Below, in pieces: positions 1-13,100 of a stretch of DNA of 64,000 bases (positions within the stretch are counted from its first letter, which is position 1; each line of letters begins with the position of its first letter). This stretch comes from Piezodorus guildinii (Eukaryota > Arthropoda > Insecta > Hemiptera > Pentatomidae): NCBI GenBank assembly GCA_023052935.1, contig CM041292.1, forward strand, positions 171,492,900-171,556,899. Direction: 5' to 3'. The notes under the pieces were generated by a model that saw nothing but the letters and a program-made list of their open reading frames with translations, had not been told where the DNA came from and did not search any database. The translations under genes were made by a program, and so were the position numbers.

Positions 1-577
1 AAAAACATTTGGTGCTATTTATACCAGGCACAATCAGAAATTAAGTTACCAGTTTGCTAACCCGCAGCCTCTGAGGTAATCATTAAATAAGTGTAGAAAA
101 AAGTATTATTTATCAGTGTGAATTAGTAGTGGTTAATTTTATCAATTGATAAACATTACGCTCTGATGCAATCATACTAGGATTATTTTAATTATTTCTT
201 AGAAAATAAAATAAAATAAGGAATCTAAGAATTCCCGAAATCAAGCCATATTGAACACTACCAACACTTATGAAACAGAAAGGCTGTGTCTAGGAGAAGA
301 AAAGTGCTTCAAGTGTGAACAAATCAAAATTTTCAGCAAAAGGGCCTGAACTCATCTGGATCTTGAGCTGGATGAACAAAAGTCATAAGACCTCTTTACC
401 GAAGCCGTATTGACTGCCTCATATTTCTTCAAAAATTTTATTGAGAAAATAAGACTCATTTTTAAAAGTTAAATATGTATTAGTTAGTAATACATACTAT
501 CTGTATGATACTATTTATTTATTTTTCACATTATCTATCTCTCAATAAATCTGATAGTTATATTCACATTATATAAA
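1..577. other. AT-rich sequence, nothing recognised
   Basis: No coding exon, RNA gene or repeat was recognised here. The stretch is AT-rich with no long open frame. Confidence 0.5.
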
Positions 578-898
578 AAAATAAAATAAAATAAAAAAAA
601 CTGTACCACTACTACCCATGGAGGGTCTTGGGCTCAGTACATTTAGAGATTCGAACTATTTCTAGACCAAGGACCGTGCAATGAGGTAAATAGGCCTTGA
701 TCACGCTCAGCCACCAGGTTTTATCCCCAATTTGTTGGGCATCCAGTTTATAGAGACTGGGTCCGCCTCAGGAGGGTCTCTATACCCTAGGGTCGCCCTG
801 AATTAACAGAATAAATAATATTTTGCTAAAGCCGGGATTCGAACCCAGGACCCGGAGAACAGTATACCAGTACTCTATCCATTAGACCATGCCGCTCC
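578..898 (-). repeat. SINE-A copy, tRNA-derived
   Basis: On the minus strand this begins with a tRNA-like head: an A-box-like GGTCTAATGGATAGAG segment and a B-box GGTTCGAATCC segment. It continues into a body ending GTACTGAGCCCAAGACCC and then a T-rich tail (A-rich on the plus strand, about 578-600). The same head, body and tail recur near 9.5, 32.8 and 47.2 kb, which defines a dispersed family. The head lacks a complete tRNA fold, so it is a SINE and not a tRNA gene. No clear target duplication was found. Confidence 0.8.
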
Positions 899-2001
899 AT
901 GTTGACATTGATTGAAATAAAATAATCGGGTCTTTGCTACATTGCTTAGAACGCTGCTAGAGCATTTTCAGTACATTTTCCAAAGGCCAAAAGTCAGAAA
1001 TCAAGGAATCGCAAATTTATTATTACACAATTTCTAAAATGTTGGAGAGATGGAAAGAACACTTGTAAGAACTATGGAAAAGAAATCAAAGATCCGTGAT
1101 GAGTCCAGTTCAAGCATGCGCAGAAAAGGAATCGAGATCCAAGGTGTTTATCTATTGTTTAAATGTAAACACCTTGATCAGGATCGGCCTGAGCAGAACA
1201 AGGTGTATACATATAGGGAGGTGGGCTCGATCCAGGAGGGGCAATATGACGGACAATCATTATGCCGTAACTGATCTTTAGTTCTTTATTTTATTTATGG
1301 CCGTGCTTGGTCTGGGTAGTAGGTCAGTGCTCTATGGAATTGTTTAGAATGTGTTTTCTGTGTTACTTAATTGTTTTTAAGTGTTCTTAGACAGAGTCAT
1401 ATCATGCCCTATTAAATGTAAACATCAAATATATTCCAATAATCACTGCTTTAACTGTGAAATAATGTGAAATTAATTGGAGACATCCTATTTTACGCAA
1501 TTATTTGTTCTTGTGTTTAAATCAGAAGTACAATTCTGTATTAGCTAGTAATTATTATTATTATTACATGTAGCTCTTCTTTATTTATTACTATTGTAAG
1601 TATGCAATTACTCTTATAGATAAGCCCTGCGACCCACGAGCTCTCTCAAATCACGAAAAACGCACATATTGAAAAGAAATTAGTTTCTCAGGCCCAAGTA
1701 AAGTTAATACTGAATTAATATTTGATTTCGAGACAAGATTTATACATATAACACTTATACTACAGGAAAAAAAACAAATCAGAGTAATATTGAAAGTGTA
1801 CGGAAACTTTTTTGACCTACCATTAACAAATGACATTCTGCCTCATTATATATTAATAATGAAATGAAAATAAATGCATCTATTTTTTTAAATTTAATAT
1901 TAGTATCAATAATTTGTACATTAGGAAATTAAGTTGAAAATAAATAGCTATGCCCAATAAAAGCATGCTGTATGGAAATTTTTTTGAGTGATGTACAAGT
2001 A
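899..2001. other. Intergenic, no gene recognised
   Basis: AT-rich sequence with a short inverted repeat (AAGGTGTTTA...TAAACACCTT, 1141-1175). The reading frame over 1050-1274 has no recognisable family and no sign of splicing, so it is not called as a gene. Confidence 0.45.
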
Positions 2002-2015
2002 ATATAACAAGGACT

Positions 2016-2300
2016 CGGATCAGATGTAGCTGGGTGGTTAGCATAACAGCCTCCCATGCCAAAGGTCACGGGTTCGAACCCGCAGGTGGCCCTAGGATTT
2101 TTTAATGGGAGTAAAAAATCCTTAGTTATGCCGTCCTTCGGAGGGGACGTTAAAAGGTGGTTCCGAGCCTGTGCGATGTGACATCGGTACTCGTTAAAGA
2201 TCCCTATCCTAATAAAACCTGGATAGGCAAAATTTAGGACTCCCACTGTAGCATCGTCCGATTAGCCATAGTAGCATTAAGTGACGTTAAATAAATAAAC
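2016..2300 (+). repeat. SINE-B copy with perfect 14-bp target duplication
   Basis: A tRNA-derived SINE. The head carries an A-box-like TAGCTGGGTGGTTAGCATA and a B-box GGGTTCGAACCCG. The body is conserved among copies (GATCCCTATCCTAATAAAACC), and the element ends in TAAATAAATAAA. It is flanked by identical ATATAACAAGGACT at 2002-2015 and 2301-2314, so both ends are defined. Other copies lie near 3.1, 24.2, 25.0 (minus) and 62.5 kb. Confidence 0.9.
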
Positions 2301-2314
2301 ATATAACAAGGACT

Positions 2315-3111
2315 AATGACGTTGACCTAATATGTTATGCGGGTTTGCAGATCAGAATAGTCTTCAAGTACCAACAAGTAGATAAAGGTATTGTAATTAA
2401 ACCCATTATTATAGTCTAGATTATTATGATAATATTATTAATACTTGTTTTTCTTTGTTTGTTTGAGGGATCTGAATGAGTCCTCTATATAAACACCTTG
2501 TGAGCAAATGACGCGGGGAATAATCTCAAGTGAGTGGCCAATAAACAAAGAGATCAATATCAGTTATCCTAAAAAGACCTTAAGGAAAAACATGGGGTGC
2601 TACGCAGGATTTCTTTATAATTACATCCAATCATACGTCAGCCTTGAAATAGTACTGTATACATTGAATTCAAAGGATATTTTCTTCTTCCAACAACTAA
2701 GTTTTAGGTTTTCTTTTGACCTAATAAATGAATGAAAATTGAGGTCACGGGATTATACCACGCCTAAGCTTTTGCGGCCGGTTTAACTACGAAAAATGGT
2801 AATGACATACTTAAGGTTTTGCAGGTGGGACGGAATCAAACTTTATCTCTGACATTTTGTGACAAATTCGGTTAGTCAAAATCAACCTAATTTTTCTACA
2901 AAACGCAAGAGATGCAGTTTAACTTCGCTCCACGTGCAAAACCTGATGTAGAATTTCAATTCTCAATAGCTGCACCAGCCTGAAACATGGATTCATTTAC
3001 CAATTACTTAAATGGCTCCACATGTTCTACTAATGGATATGTAGAGGATATTGGAACGTAATATTTTTCTTTTGCTACCAAAATCTCATGAGGAAAATAA
3101 AAATATAATTC
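2315..3111. other. Intergenic; possible 5' region of the synthetase gene
   Basis: Around 2750-2960 the sequence is richer in CG dinucleotides than its surroundings. It contains a short ATG frame at 2912 followed by a weak GT donor after 2947. This could hold the missing promoter and first exon of the DARS2 gene that starts to be visible at 4024, but nothing in the peptide confirms it. Confidence 0.2.
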
Positions 3112-3372
3112 GGGATTACCTGTAGCATGGTGGCTAGCATAACAGCCTCCTATGCCAAAGGTCCCGGGTTAAAACCCACAGGCGGCCCTTGGATTGATAA
3201 GTTATGTTGTCCTTGGGATGGGACGTTAAAAGGTGGTCCCGAGCCTGTGCGATGACAGGTACTCGTTAAAGATCCCTATCCTAATTAAACCTAGGTAGGC
3301 AAAATTTAGAACTCCTTTTGTAGCATCGTCCGATTAGCTATTGCAGCATAAAATAACGTTAAATAAATAAAC
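3112..3372 (+). repeat. SINE-B copy, diverged
   Basis: Second plus-strand copy of the family seen at 2016-2300, with the same TGGCTAGCATAACAGCCTCC head, GATCCCTATCCTAATTAAACC body and TTAAATAAATAAA tail. It has internal deletions and a damaged B box (GGTTAAAACCC). Flanks are similar but not identical, so the target duplication is uncertain. The copy looks older than its neighbour. Confidence 0.85.
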
Positions 3373-4023
3373 AAAAACACAATTCAATGGAGAATTCGCG
3401 GCCAACAGTGAACTATCTCATAACCTTTTGAACCACCTAAGAGTTGTTATTCTATTAAAGGTGGTTATAGAACTATCTTCCTAACAATACGTTGTAAATA
3501 GCATTAATACAATCCTGAAAAATAATAAAATTTCTCATCATCTTAATAAACTAGTTTTCAACAAAAATGAAACCATTAATTCACATTACAATCTATTTAT
3601 TGAAGAAATAAAGCAGGATGTGAAATCCAATACACTAAATGCATATTACTTTTCACAGATTTGTACTACTATGAGCTCTTTGTATCATGGTGGTAAAATT
3701 TCAGCTCCTTTCGGGAGATAATGATAAGCCGGGACTCATTTGAAGAGTGGACAAATTATGTGATTAATTTTCCTTTTTATGAATACTTCAATTAATTTGT
3801 TTCCTGTATGAGAAAAAAATAAATACGTTCAAAAATGAAAAGTATTTTATTTAGAATTGTCAGTAGCTTAACATTAAATCAAAAACATAAAAATCCACTG
3901 TTTTTAATAAACTACAGATTATTTTCATCTGAGCATAGTTTATTGGTAAACTTCACCTAATAATGAAATCCTGAACTTCATTATTAATTCTATTATTGCT
4001 ATTGAAAATAAGTTCATTCTTAG
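3373..4023 (+). other. Sequence upstream of the first visible DARS2 exon
   Basis: AT-rich. It ends in a plausible splice acceptor (TTCATTCTTAG, AG at 4022-4023). The last three bases before the exon form an in-frame TAG, so the reading frame cannot continue upstream and an intron must end here. Confidence 0.5.
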
Positions 4024-4194
4024 ATAGAACCTGTGCTGAAGAGTAATCAGAGAACTCATACTTGTGGTGAATTGAATTCTTCTCATGTTGGGCAGAATGT
4101 TACCTTGTGTGGCTGGCTTGAATTTCAAAGACTAGATCGTTTCGCAGTTTTAAGGGATGGTTATGGGTCTACTCAAGTAATTGTTCCTGAAAAT
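4024..4194 (+). CDS. DARS2: DARS2 visible exon 1: OB-fold start
   Basis: 57 codons, phase 0 at both ends. It encodes [35 protein letters not shown], the first strands of the anticodon-binding OB fold. There is no ATG in frame and the preceding codon is TAG, so an upstream exon must supply the start and the mitochondrial targeting peptide. The donor is GTAAGA at 4195. Confidence 0.92.
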
Positions 4195-7100
4195 GTAAGA
4201 AGCCCTCTTTTAACTTCTTGTTATGTTATATGTACAGGAAATCATTTTATTTGACTTCATAGTAAGTTTGATTTTAATGGAGTTTCATCTGTATATTTAT
4301 TCGCTGTATCTTATACTTTTATTTTACAACCGTATGCAGTAATTTCAACTTTTTATCACTGCAGAAATATGTTAATATCTTGTCTATTGGAACTATTTTA
4401 ATTAAGTCAGATATTGTCAATTGGTCTTTAATTCTTCCACAAATTTTAGTTCTTTTTATTAGCTCAATGTTTCAGGACTCTTTCCACATTCTCAAAACTC
4501 ACTACAAGTTATTAAAATTTACTAATAATGATCATTATTATTAAAAAATCCAATAATATTTCAAGACACATTTAATATTATAAATTAAAATAAATATCAA
4601 TGTTATAAAAAGGTTTTTGTAGCTGTCAAATAAGGCTTAAAATTCATACTTTGTCCTATTACCTATTTTTATAATTAAAAATTTAACAAAACTGAATGTT
4701 TTAGGAAGATGTAAAGTATGTAAAATTGCTAATTATTTTATCTATATTAAATGCGTTTTGAAATAGTATTGTATTCTAGTGTAATAATAATCATTATCAA
4801 TAAATTTCAATATATTGTAGTAAGTCTTCAGGATGGGGAAAGAGCCCTGAAATGTTGACTTATAAAGAAATAAAGTTTGTGGAAGAATTAAAGACTGATT
4901 GGCTGCTCCAAAATAAATTTGTTTATTCTCATCAAAATTAATGTATTTGTAATTAATTTTTTAAATATTGAGGAGAAGAAACCTTTTTTTTTTTCTACTC
5001 TAACACTGAAGTAATACTGGAAAATTGGGAAAATTCTATATTCATCATTAAATATTTAATTTTTTTCATCATTCTAATCAACGTGACTTGACAATTGAAC
5101 TTTTTATTTAAATATTGGAGAAATATTTTATTTTATTGTGGTAACAAATGTTTTTATTATTATTTAAAACGTCTTCTAGTAAAGTTACTGCGTAAATTAT
5201 ATTAAAGATTTTCCTCATACTTTTAGTAGTAGATCTAATAACTAATTAATTTTATCTAATTATTAAGGCAACTTTTCTTGAATTCAAGATTACCTTTGTC
5301 AGAGGTTAGATTTCTGTCCTAAGAATTCTACAATCACTCCCATAATTAGTTTTTTGAATAGTTTCTGTTTTGTATTTGTGGATTTATTTAAGATGTATTT
5401 TTAAAATGTCACAAAGTAGAAAGTTTCCTTTGTTCCTTCTTCTTTTCTTTTAGGCTGTTGTGTACTTTATTTTTCATAACGTGTCTTTCTTAAATTTCTT
5501 TATATAACTGTTTTTATAGTATCACTTTTTAATTGGTTGTTCAATTATTTTTAGTACTTTATATAATGTTTTTGCATTGATATGCAAGATTTAATAAAAA
5601 ATCTGCTGGGGGCAACTCACAACTATCACATACCTCAGTTAATAAAATAAATTTAAGGGCTAAAAATGCAGTTAAATTTAAAAAATGTTTAAAGAATTGT
5701 ATTATTTTGTTAGAAATATATGTTTTAAATTAAATAGTATTACTAATATAAAAAAAAGTATACAATTTTTATTTACAATAATCACTTGAGTTTCTGATCT
5801 ATTAGCCACTTTACATTTCCTTCACAAATTTGTATTTAGGATAATTTTTTTAGCTTTCCAAAGGTGTATTATATATCTATATTACTATTCTTATGTTCGG
5901 AATAAAAAAGATTCTTAAAAAAATATTTTTGCTCTTTTCTCATTTAGTTGGTTATCAAATTCGTTCAATTTCTATATTTAGTCAATTTTTATCAATGCGA
6001 ATGAGATGATATGATTAGTTTTTTGGAACCCACTAAGTTTAAAGTACATTAGAGGACGAGAATTTAAAAAATTGGCCTTTAAGCCATGTCACACCATTTC
6101 AATCCGAATTAAACCTACTTGAAGTCCATTAAATTTTGTATCTATGTAATAAGTTTAATGAAAACAGTTTGAGCCGTTTTTGAGAAAATTGTAAAAAGGT
6201 GCAAAATGCATATAAGTGGCTCTCATGGTCAGGTGATTTTAATGAAAAAGTTGCTGTAACATCTCAGCCATATATACTTCCAAAATATGAAATTTCAGTT
6301 CAATACAACTTATCGCTAGACTTACCACACAGACCTTTTTGCAGGACTTGGTCATTTGGACTCACGAGACCCTAAAATGTGTATTTTCTGTGAAAACTCA
6401 AATGTGAACACCTTCCCAAAAAAAAAAAAAATTAGTATAATGTTTTCCTCATTCCGTGTTTCACAAAAAAATATCTTTTGTTATTTTTAAATGTTTATTT
6501 ATTTTTTAATCATTTGTTCTTTATGTGTATCTTTTATAAAATACCCTCTCCCTACTTTTCATACAGAGATTCTTTAGAAATCAGTTTTCGAAAGTTCATT
6601 AAATTAGATCTAATGGTTTCATCATGTTTAATTATTCTTTTTAATACTTCACATTTGCTTAGTCTTTTCTTCGTCCTCTAAATATTTTAACAGACAATGA
6701 TCTGTAAAATCTGTCCAGGTTTTAGGCAAAATTTATGCATTTTCTGTTGCAATTGTAGAAGAGGTTGATTTGTTTCATAACAGGTTTTGAAGCACATTAT
6801 CTTTTTTCAGTGTTTTATATAATTAAATTATTTTTTGCTCTAATATCTGGATATCCTGGACACATGAGTACTGTTTCTTAGCCTGCCTTAATAAGTACAT
6901 CAGATCTCTCCTTTCCTTTGATTTGGCATCCATGTAAATTATTTTCCTAGGTACCTTATAGTGTTGAAGTAATTCCAGACTAGCCACATTGTGATATAGG
7001 ATAATGAGGTGTTTCATTTCATCTGGATAGAAAAAAAATACAGTATTTCCCTAAAATTTATTATATATATATATAGTGAAATAAAAACAATTTCTTATTA

Positions 7101-10100
7101 TGGGACCAAGTCTTCTTTGAACTATAGTAATGAAAACAAAATAGTTGCTTATCATTTAGTTACTTTTTTTATTTAATGTATCAATATTTCTATAAACATC
7201 TTTTGTACATATACACACATGGAGCACACAAATATGTTTTATAATGGAATGGAAGATTCGATGTTTAGAAGAAGACAAAAAGTGGTTTTACATGTGAAGA
7301 GAGGTAGCAAATTCCAAAAGAAAGAGGAAGAAACGAGAAAGGATTTGTGAAAGGATGCATTTCTATGTTATGAATAAATATTGATTGATTGATGGGTTCT
7401 AGTGTACAATGAATGGATGTCAGAACACTATGCAGACATCTCATTAGCACAGTATTGGAAACACTGAAGACCAGTCTCCTTTATGGTGTGATGAAGGGAA
7501 GGTTTTGACAAGTTTTTCTAGTCCTAAAAGGGAAAAATTATTTTTTTAAAGGGCTTGGCAAACTGATCAAGTAGAGACTGAACCTTGGTTGCCATGGCAA
7601 CTCAACCTCCAGCTTGTCTGAGGGTTCTGAGGAGACTGTCCCTCTATTTGGCTAGGTGCAAATGGGTCCTTAATCATAATCATAGAATTACCGAACCCGA
7701 AGGTTCGATGCCGATACCACCAAACTTCGCCTGCACAGACTCGTCCAATGTTCGCTGGTCAAGCCCAAGCCCCCGAGATCAGCCTTAATGCAATCCTCCC
7801 ATCGACGCTTCGGCCTACCAGTCGGTTAAGCGAATACCAACTTTCTCGGAATCCGTTCCTCACCGAGCCCAACAACTTTACGCGCCCATTTGAGTCTCCG
7901 CGATGCTATCAACTCAATTATATTCACAGGGTACAAACTCTGCGATTCCGCGTTGTGCAACCTTCTAAACTCCCCAGTGGCCTCATCTCTCTTCGGACCA
8001 AATATTTTACGCAGTACCTTATTTTCGAAAACCTTAAGCCGTTGTTTCCTCAGTCCCCTTAAAACATAAAAATCATGAAAGCTTAAAAAGAAAAAAAAAA
8101 AAGAGGAGGACATAGTCCACATCATGCAGAAGCCACCATTATCATATATGTATATAGATAAATTAGGAAAAAGTCTTAATTTAAAATATTAACTAAATAT
8201 TGAATATAGCCTTAAACAAAATATAGATCAATTATTCTACTTTAAGAACAAAAAACAGTTTTGTTAATAAATAGTTAAGAGTACCAAGTTGATCAGAAAA
8301 TGTATGCTATTACGAGGGTGAATAAATTATAAGCAAGACTTTTGGTTCTCAAAGCCCAGTGTAGATAGTAAGGGTTCGTGTGTTTAGGACGCGTTTATAC
8401 TACACGAATTTTGGTGGCTGAAGCGGTAAGCGGGTTACTAGAGAGCCTTGAAATATTGGAATTCTCGGAACCGTCTTACTGCTTCGCCTGCAAAAACGCG
8501 TGCACTATTAACGCGCCTTTAGAAGTGTCAGGAGTGGAGGAATAACGCCATCTTCGGCGCGTCCGCTCGATCTCATCAGACATCAGTCTTGGCGGTGTCC
8601 GACTGGAAGGTACTCTCTATGATTGCGCAGCTTAATGTGATCAATTTTTTGACGCTTTGAGTGCATTCAATCTTCTGCAAAATAAACGAGTTCTCATAAA
8701 TAATATAGTTATCAGTAAAAATCTTGAAATGTGCAACAAATCCCCAATATGTAAAATTGAGGGTTATTAGTAAAGCATTATTATTGTTTCATTTATAATG
8801 CCAATAGTAGAAATATGTACGGCTTTTAAGTTACAGCCGATGTATTAAAATTAACATGTTTCGTGTAAACCCTTATTTTTTATTTTACAGCGAATAAATT
8901 AGAATTAACCAAAATCTATATGGCAGAGGAACTTTGCCCATAAAAGGTGTTTTCACGAAATATTACTTACCTGTTGAAAATTAAAAAAAAATACACAAAC
9001 CACGTGAATTAAACATCAATATAAGAAAGTTTTTTTACAACACAAAATAATCTACATCAGAATAATTTATGAAATAATTAATCCTCAATCAATTATTTAT
9101 CTAATTCGTCCCTTCTATAGTTAATTAGATTGTGAGTTTACTAACATGTAATCAAATCTAGGCTCAGGGTATTTATATATCCAGGTTTTAATTTACGAAG
9201 TCACTTGTTCCTACTTTCAGCATTATTAAAACATCGACATTGGCATTTTTAACCATTACAAAGTCTGAAGAAAATCTGAGATTTGAAATCGCACTTAAAA
9301 CTAAATTCATCCTGAGTATGAATACCGAAGGTTTGTAAACAGAGTGGGAAGTCAGTATAACAAGAATAATAACGAATGTCTTCGACTTAGCCACAGAAAT
9401 GGTTAATTTGAAAGTGATGTAAACGAATAAAAACGCCTTATGTTAGGCGAATGTGTTTACTTAATGAAAAATACTGAGTTCCTAATATGTCCGTTCATTT
9501 TTTCTCTTCTTTACTAATCATTTCATTTTTAAGGAGCGGCATTGTCTAGTGAAAAGAGCAATGCTCGACTGTTCCCTGAGTCCTGGGTTCGAATCCCGGC
9601 TGTGACAGAATATTATTTGTTCTATTAATTCAGCCGGGAAGCGAACATAGGGTCAGGAGACCCTCCTGGGACAGACCCAGCCTCTGTAAAGTGGGTACCC
9701 AATAAAGGGGAAACACCTGGTGGCCGAGTGTGACCTCAGGCTAATCACCTCATTGACTTGAACCAGTTTATTATCGAAATTTTGGTACGATCAATTGTGA
9801 TATTAATATTTAACTAAAAAGTGCAAAACATGCTATTTGATACAGTAAAAATAAAAAACGTGTAATTTAGCTCAAAAAGAACAAAACGTGTGATTTCGTG
9901 CTGTATCGCAAACAAATAAAAATTGCAAAATACTAGAAATCTGGTCTCTAGTCATAATACTGATTATTTTTATTAACAATTAAGGTTTTGATAAAAATAA
10001 GAAATTATGTTATTAAATTAATTGAATATTGTTTCAGCGAAATGAGATCATCAATGAATTAAAAAGAACCCCTCTTGAATCTGTTGTTACTGTTTCTGGA

Positions 10101-13100
10101 GTGGTTGAGAAAAGGCCAGAGTCGCAAGTGAAAAAGGTATGTTGCTAACATTAACATTAATTGCGACTAGCATAATACCTCCTATTAATCTCATTTTTAA
10201 AAATTGTTCTTAATGAGATACCAACTTATTTTACTTGTCACACCTCAATACATTTTGACTGTTCCTACACCTCCTGATTCAACTACTGTGCGCGACCTGC
10301 CAAAGGAAGCATTAAAAATGTAACTTCTGCATTTCATTTTTTAATTATTCTTTATTCCATGTAGATCTTGCTTTAAAATTTAATCTTCTTTGGGCTCTAC
10401 ATTATTATAAACAAATTTAATTATGAATTTTTTTCATCATTGTTTATTTCTTTATTTTTTTTTAGAATTTGAGTACTGGAGAAATAGAAGTCATGATCAA
10501 TGATTTCAGTGTTATTAATGCTGTTCAAAAAAAGTTGCCTTTTTCAATTAGAAATCATAATAAGGTAACAGTTTTGTTTTACTACTAATTTGTATATTTA
10601 ACTTTTTTGTTTTGTTCATTTAAAATATTTTTTCTAAATTAGCATCAAGAGTAACCTGAGACAGTGAGTATATTTCTTTGTTAAATTTATTTTTGTTTTC
10701 TCTTTTAGTGAAAATATGATGTCAGGCTTCCTTTTTTTTTTTTTTTTTTTTTTTTCTTATCATCAGCCAATAATTATGAGCCGTTTCTTTTGAAATTTTG
10801 GCCAGCTTTTGCCTTCTTCACCTTTTGCAGTTCTTTAGCCAGGTCAATTGACTCCTGAAAAAAATCATTGTCTTTCGATTATGATTCTCTTCTGTTTCCT
10901 CTATTGGCTATGTCGAGGTGTGTGCTATGAATGACTTATGAAAAATTCCTGAACTTATTATACTATTACTAATTTCCGTTTCCTCAAATATTTTATTTTT
11001 AGATTAATAGTAGATTTTATTTATTTAATTGTTTAAATGTTCATTTTAAATTTTTACAGGCTTCAGAAAACCTTCGTATAAAGTATAGGTATTTGGATAT
11101 TAGATATCCAGTAATGCAAAAAAATTTACGGGAAAGGTCAAAGCTCCTAATGAAAATAAGGAACTACCTTGTAAATAGAGAAAATTTTGTCGAAGTGGAA
11201 ACTCCAACACTTTTCAAGAAAACACCAGGTGTAAGAGAGAAAGAATTATTATTCATCGCATGTATTTATAATTTTTTGGGGAGAGGTTGTTTTCGGCTGC
11301 AGACATCAAACACTTAATTAAATAGAAGTTGTATGGTGGCACAAGTAAATTAAGTTTTCTACTTAATTAAGTGTTTTAAAGACTGCACCTGGAATCAACT
11401 TGTTCCCAATTTGTATTAAAGATTGAAATATAACCATTGTTGCGGTATGAATTTCAAAATGTTTTATATTATACAGGCATTGCAACACAAATTTTAAAAT
11501 GGCTTCTATGGATTGAAATACTTCATAGGTCACCAATTTCAATAAAACTTTTTCTCTTTATTCTCCATTGAATAAAATATGACAAATAGTCTTTAATTTC
11601 TTCCAATGTACGATAAGATCTGAGAAATAAATTTTTACAAAATTTGAATTAAAAAAAAACAACATTAAATAAATTTATGGTACTAAATACGTTTATTTTG
11701 AAATATTATCAAAAACAAAATATAATGTTGTTGGTTTTTTTTTTGTAACAAAGGAGATCAAAATTGTAAAGCCATTCAATTGTTTTGATAATCATATTAT
11801 AAATTATAAACAAATATGTTTGATTGAAGGTAATTACAATATACATAATATTTATATAAATAAATAATTTTTAAAAAAATTTAGGGTGCCCGAGAATATA
11901 TTGTGCCTACAAAGTGTGCTGGTGAATTCTATAGTCTGGTGCAAAGTCCTCAGCAATTAAAACAGCTTCTTATGGTTGGAGGAATTGATAAATATTTCCA
12001 AATTGCCAGGTGTTATAGAGACGAAGGCGCTAGACCTGATCGTCAACCTGAATTTACACAGGTAAATGAACAATACATGTCCGTATCATAGTAATGGTAT
12101 TAATCTTCTTATAAATAAATCATTTATAATATGTTTAAGTAAATAGTAGTTGTGCATCTAAGTCTCCTTAGGAATGGTCTTAGCTTTCTTAAAAGGGTTA
12201 ATTATCTCAACTTACCTCCTAAAATGTTTTGGATTAGTACACAATAACTTTAAATTACCTATACATGAAACACATAGTGAGGGAAAGTATTGAAAAAAAC
12301 CTATACCTTTGCAATCTGAGAAGAGTCTTGGATCAGTACATATAGATATCCATACTGCTTCTAGGGTAACAACCATGCTCGGAGGTGATTAGGCTGAAGT
12401 AACTCTCAGCTGCCAGTTTCCTCCCCCATTTTTTGAGCACTTGTTTCAAAAGGCTGCATTGAGTCTCAGGGGTGCCCCTACCCACTCATAGAACCACTCC
12501 TAGGTGAAGAACAAGGAGTTTTCCATCCGGGAAGATAAACCCAAGATCACATCTTTTAATTAAGAATTATAGAGGAGAAGATATGGGACAGAGACCGGAA
12601 ATTGTTTTTGGCATTCCTTGACAAAAAAGCTGCTTTTGATTCAGTACCTCGGGAAGAAATATGGCAAGCCCACAAAGCAAAAAAAGTACCAAAGAACTTG
12701 ATTGAGGCCATAAGGTCAACATATCAAAACCCAAAGGGTATAGTGAGATTAAACGGCCAAATATCCAAGCCTTTTGATATGTCGAAGGGAGTAAAACAGG
12801 TAGATAGTATCAGCCCATTAATGTTCATCACTTTTATGGACGAAAATGCCTCTATATGTAAAAGAAGAACCAAAAGAACACATGTTGGACAATGGGATGT
12901 TATGCCGGTAGTATTCCAGCTCTTCCTGTATGCTGATGATATAGTCCTGTTAGATTCAGATTCACCTAAAATACTCCTAGAAACAGTGACAGAAAGGTAC
13001 GAAGTCCATTTCCAGTCCATTTAGGAAGAACTTAGGAGGATGTCCACGTGGAGTGCAATGGAGTTGAGCTGGAACAGGTGAAGGACTACACATACCTTGG

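Noticed and set aside
830..898. tRNA-like heads with A and B boxes (also at 2030, 9540, 32840 and 47165)
   Set aside because: They are attached to shared SINE bodies and tails, and I could not fold a full cloverleaf with an acceptor stem. They are SINE heads and not tRNA genes.
1050..1274. 74-codon frame and hairpin at 1141-1175
   Set aside because: No recognisable protein family, no splice context, and the hairpin is short; nothing supports a gene or RNA.
2912..2947. MQFNFAPRAKPD as DARS2 first exon
   Set aside because: Too short and not basic enough for a mitochondrial presequence, with a weak donor; left as a region note only.
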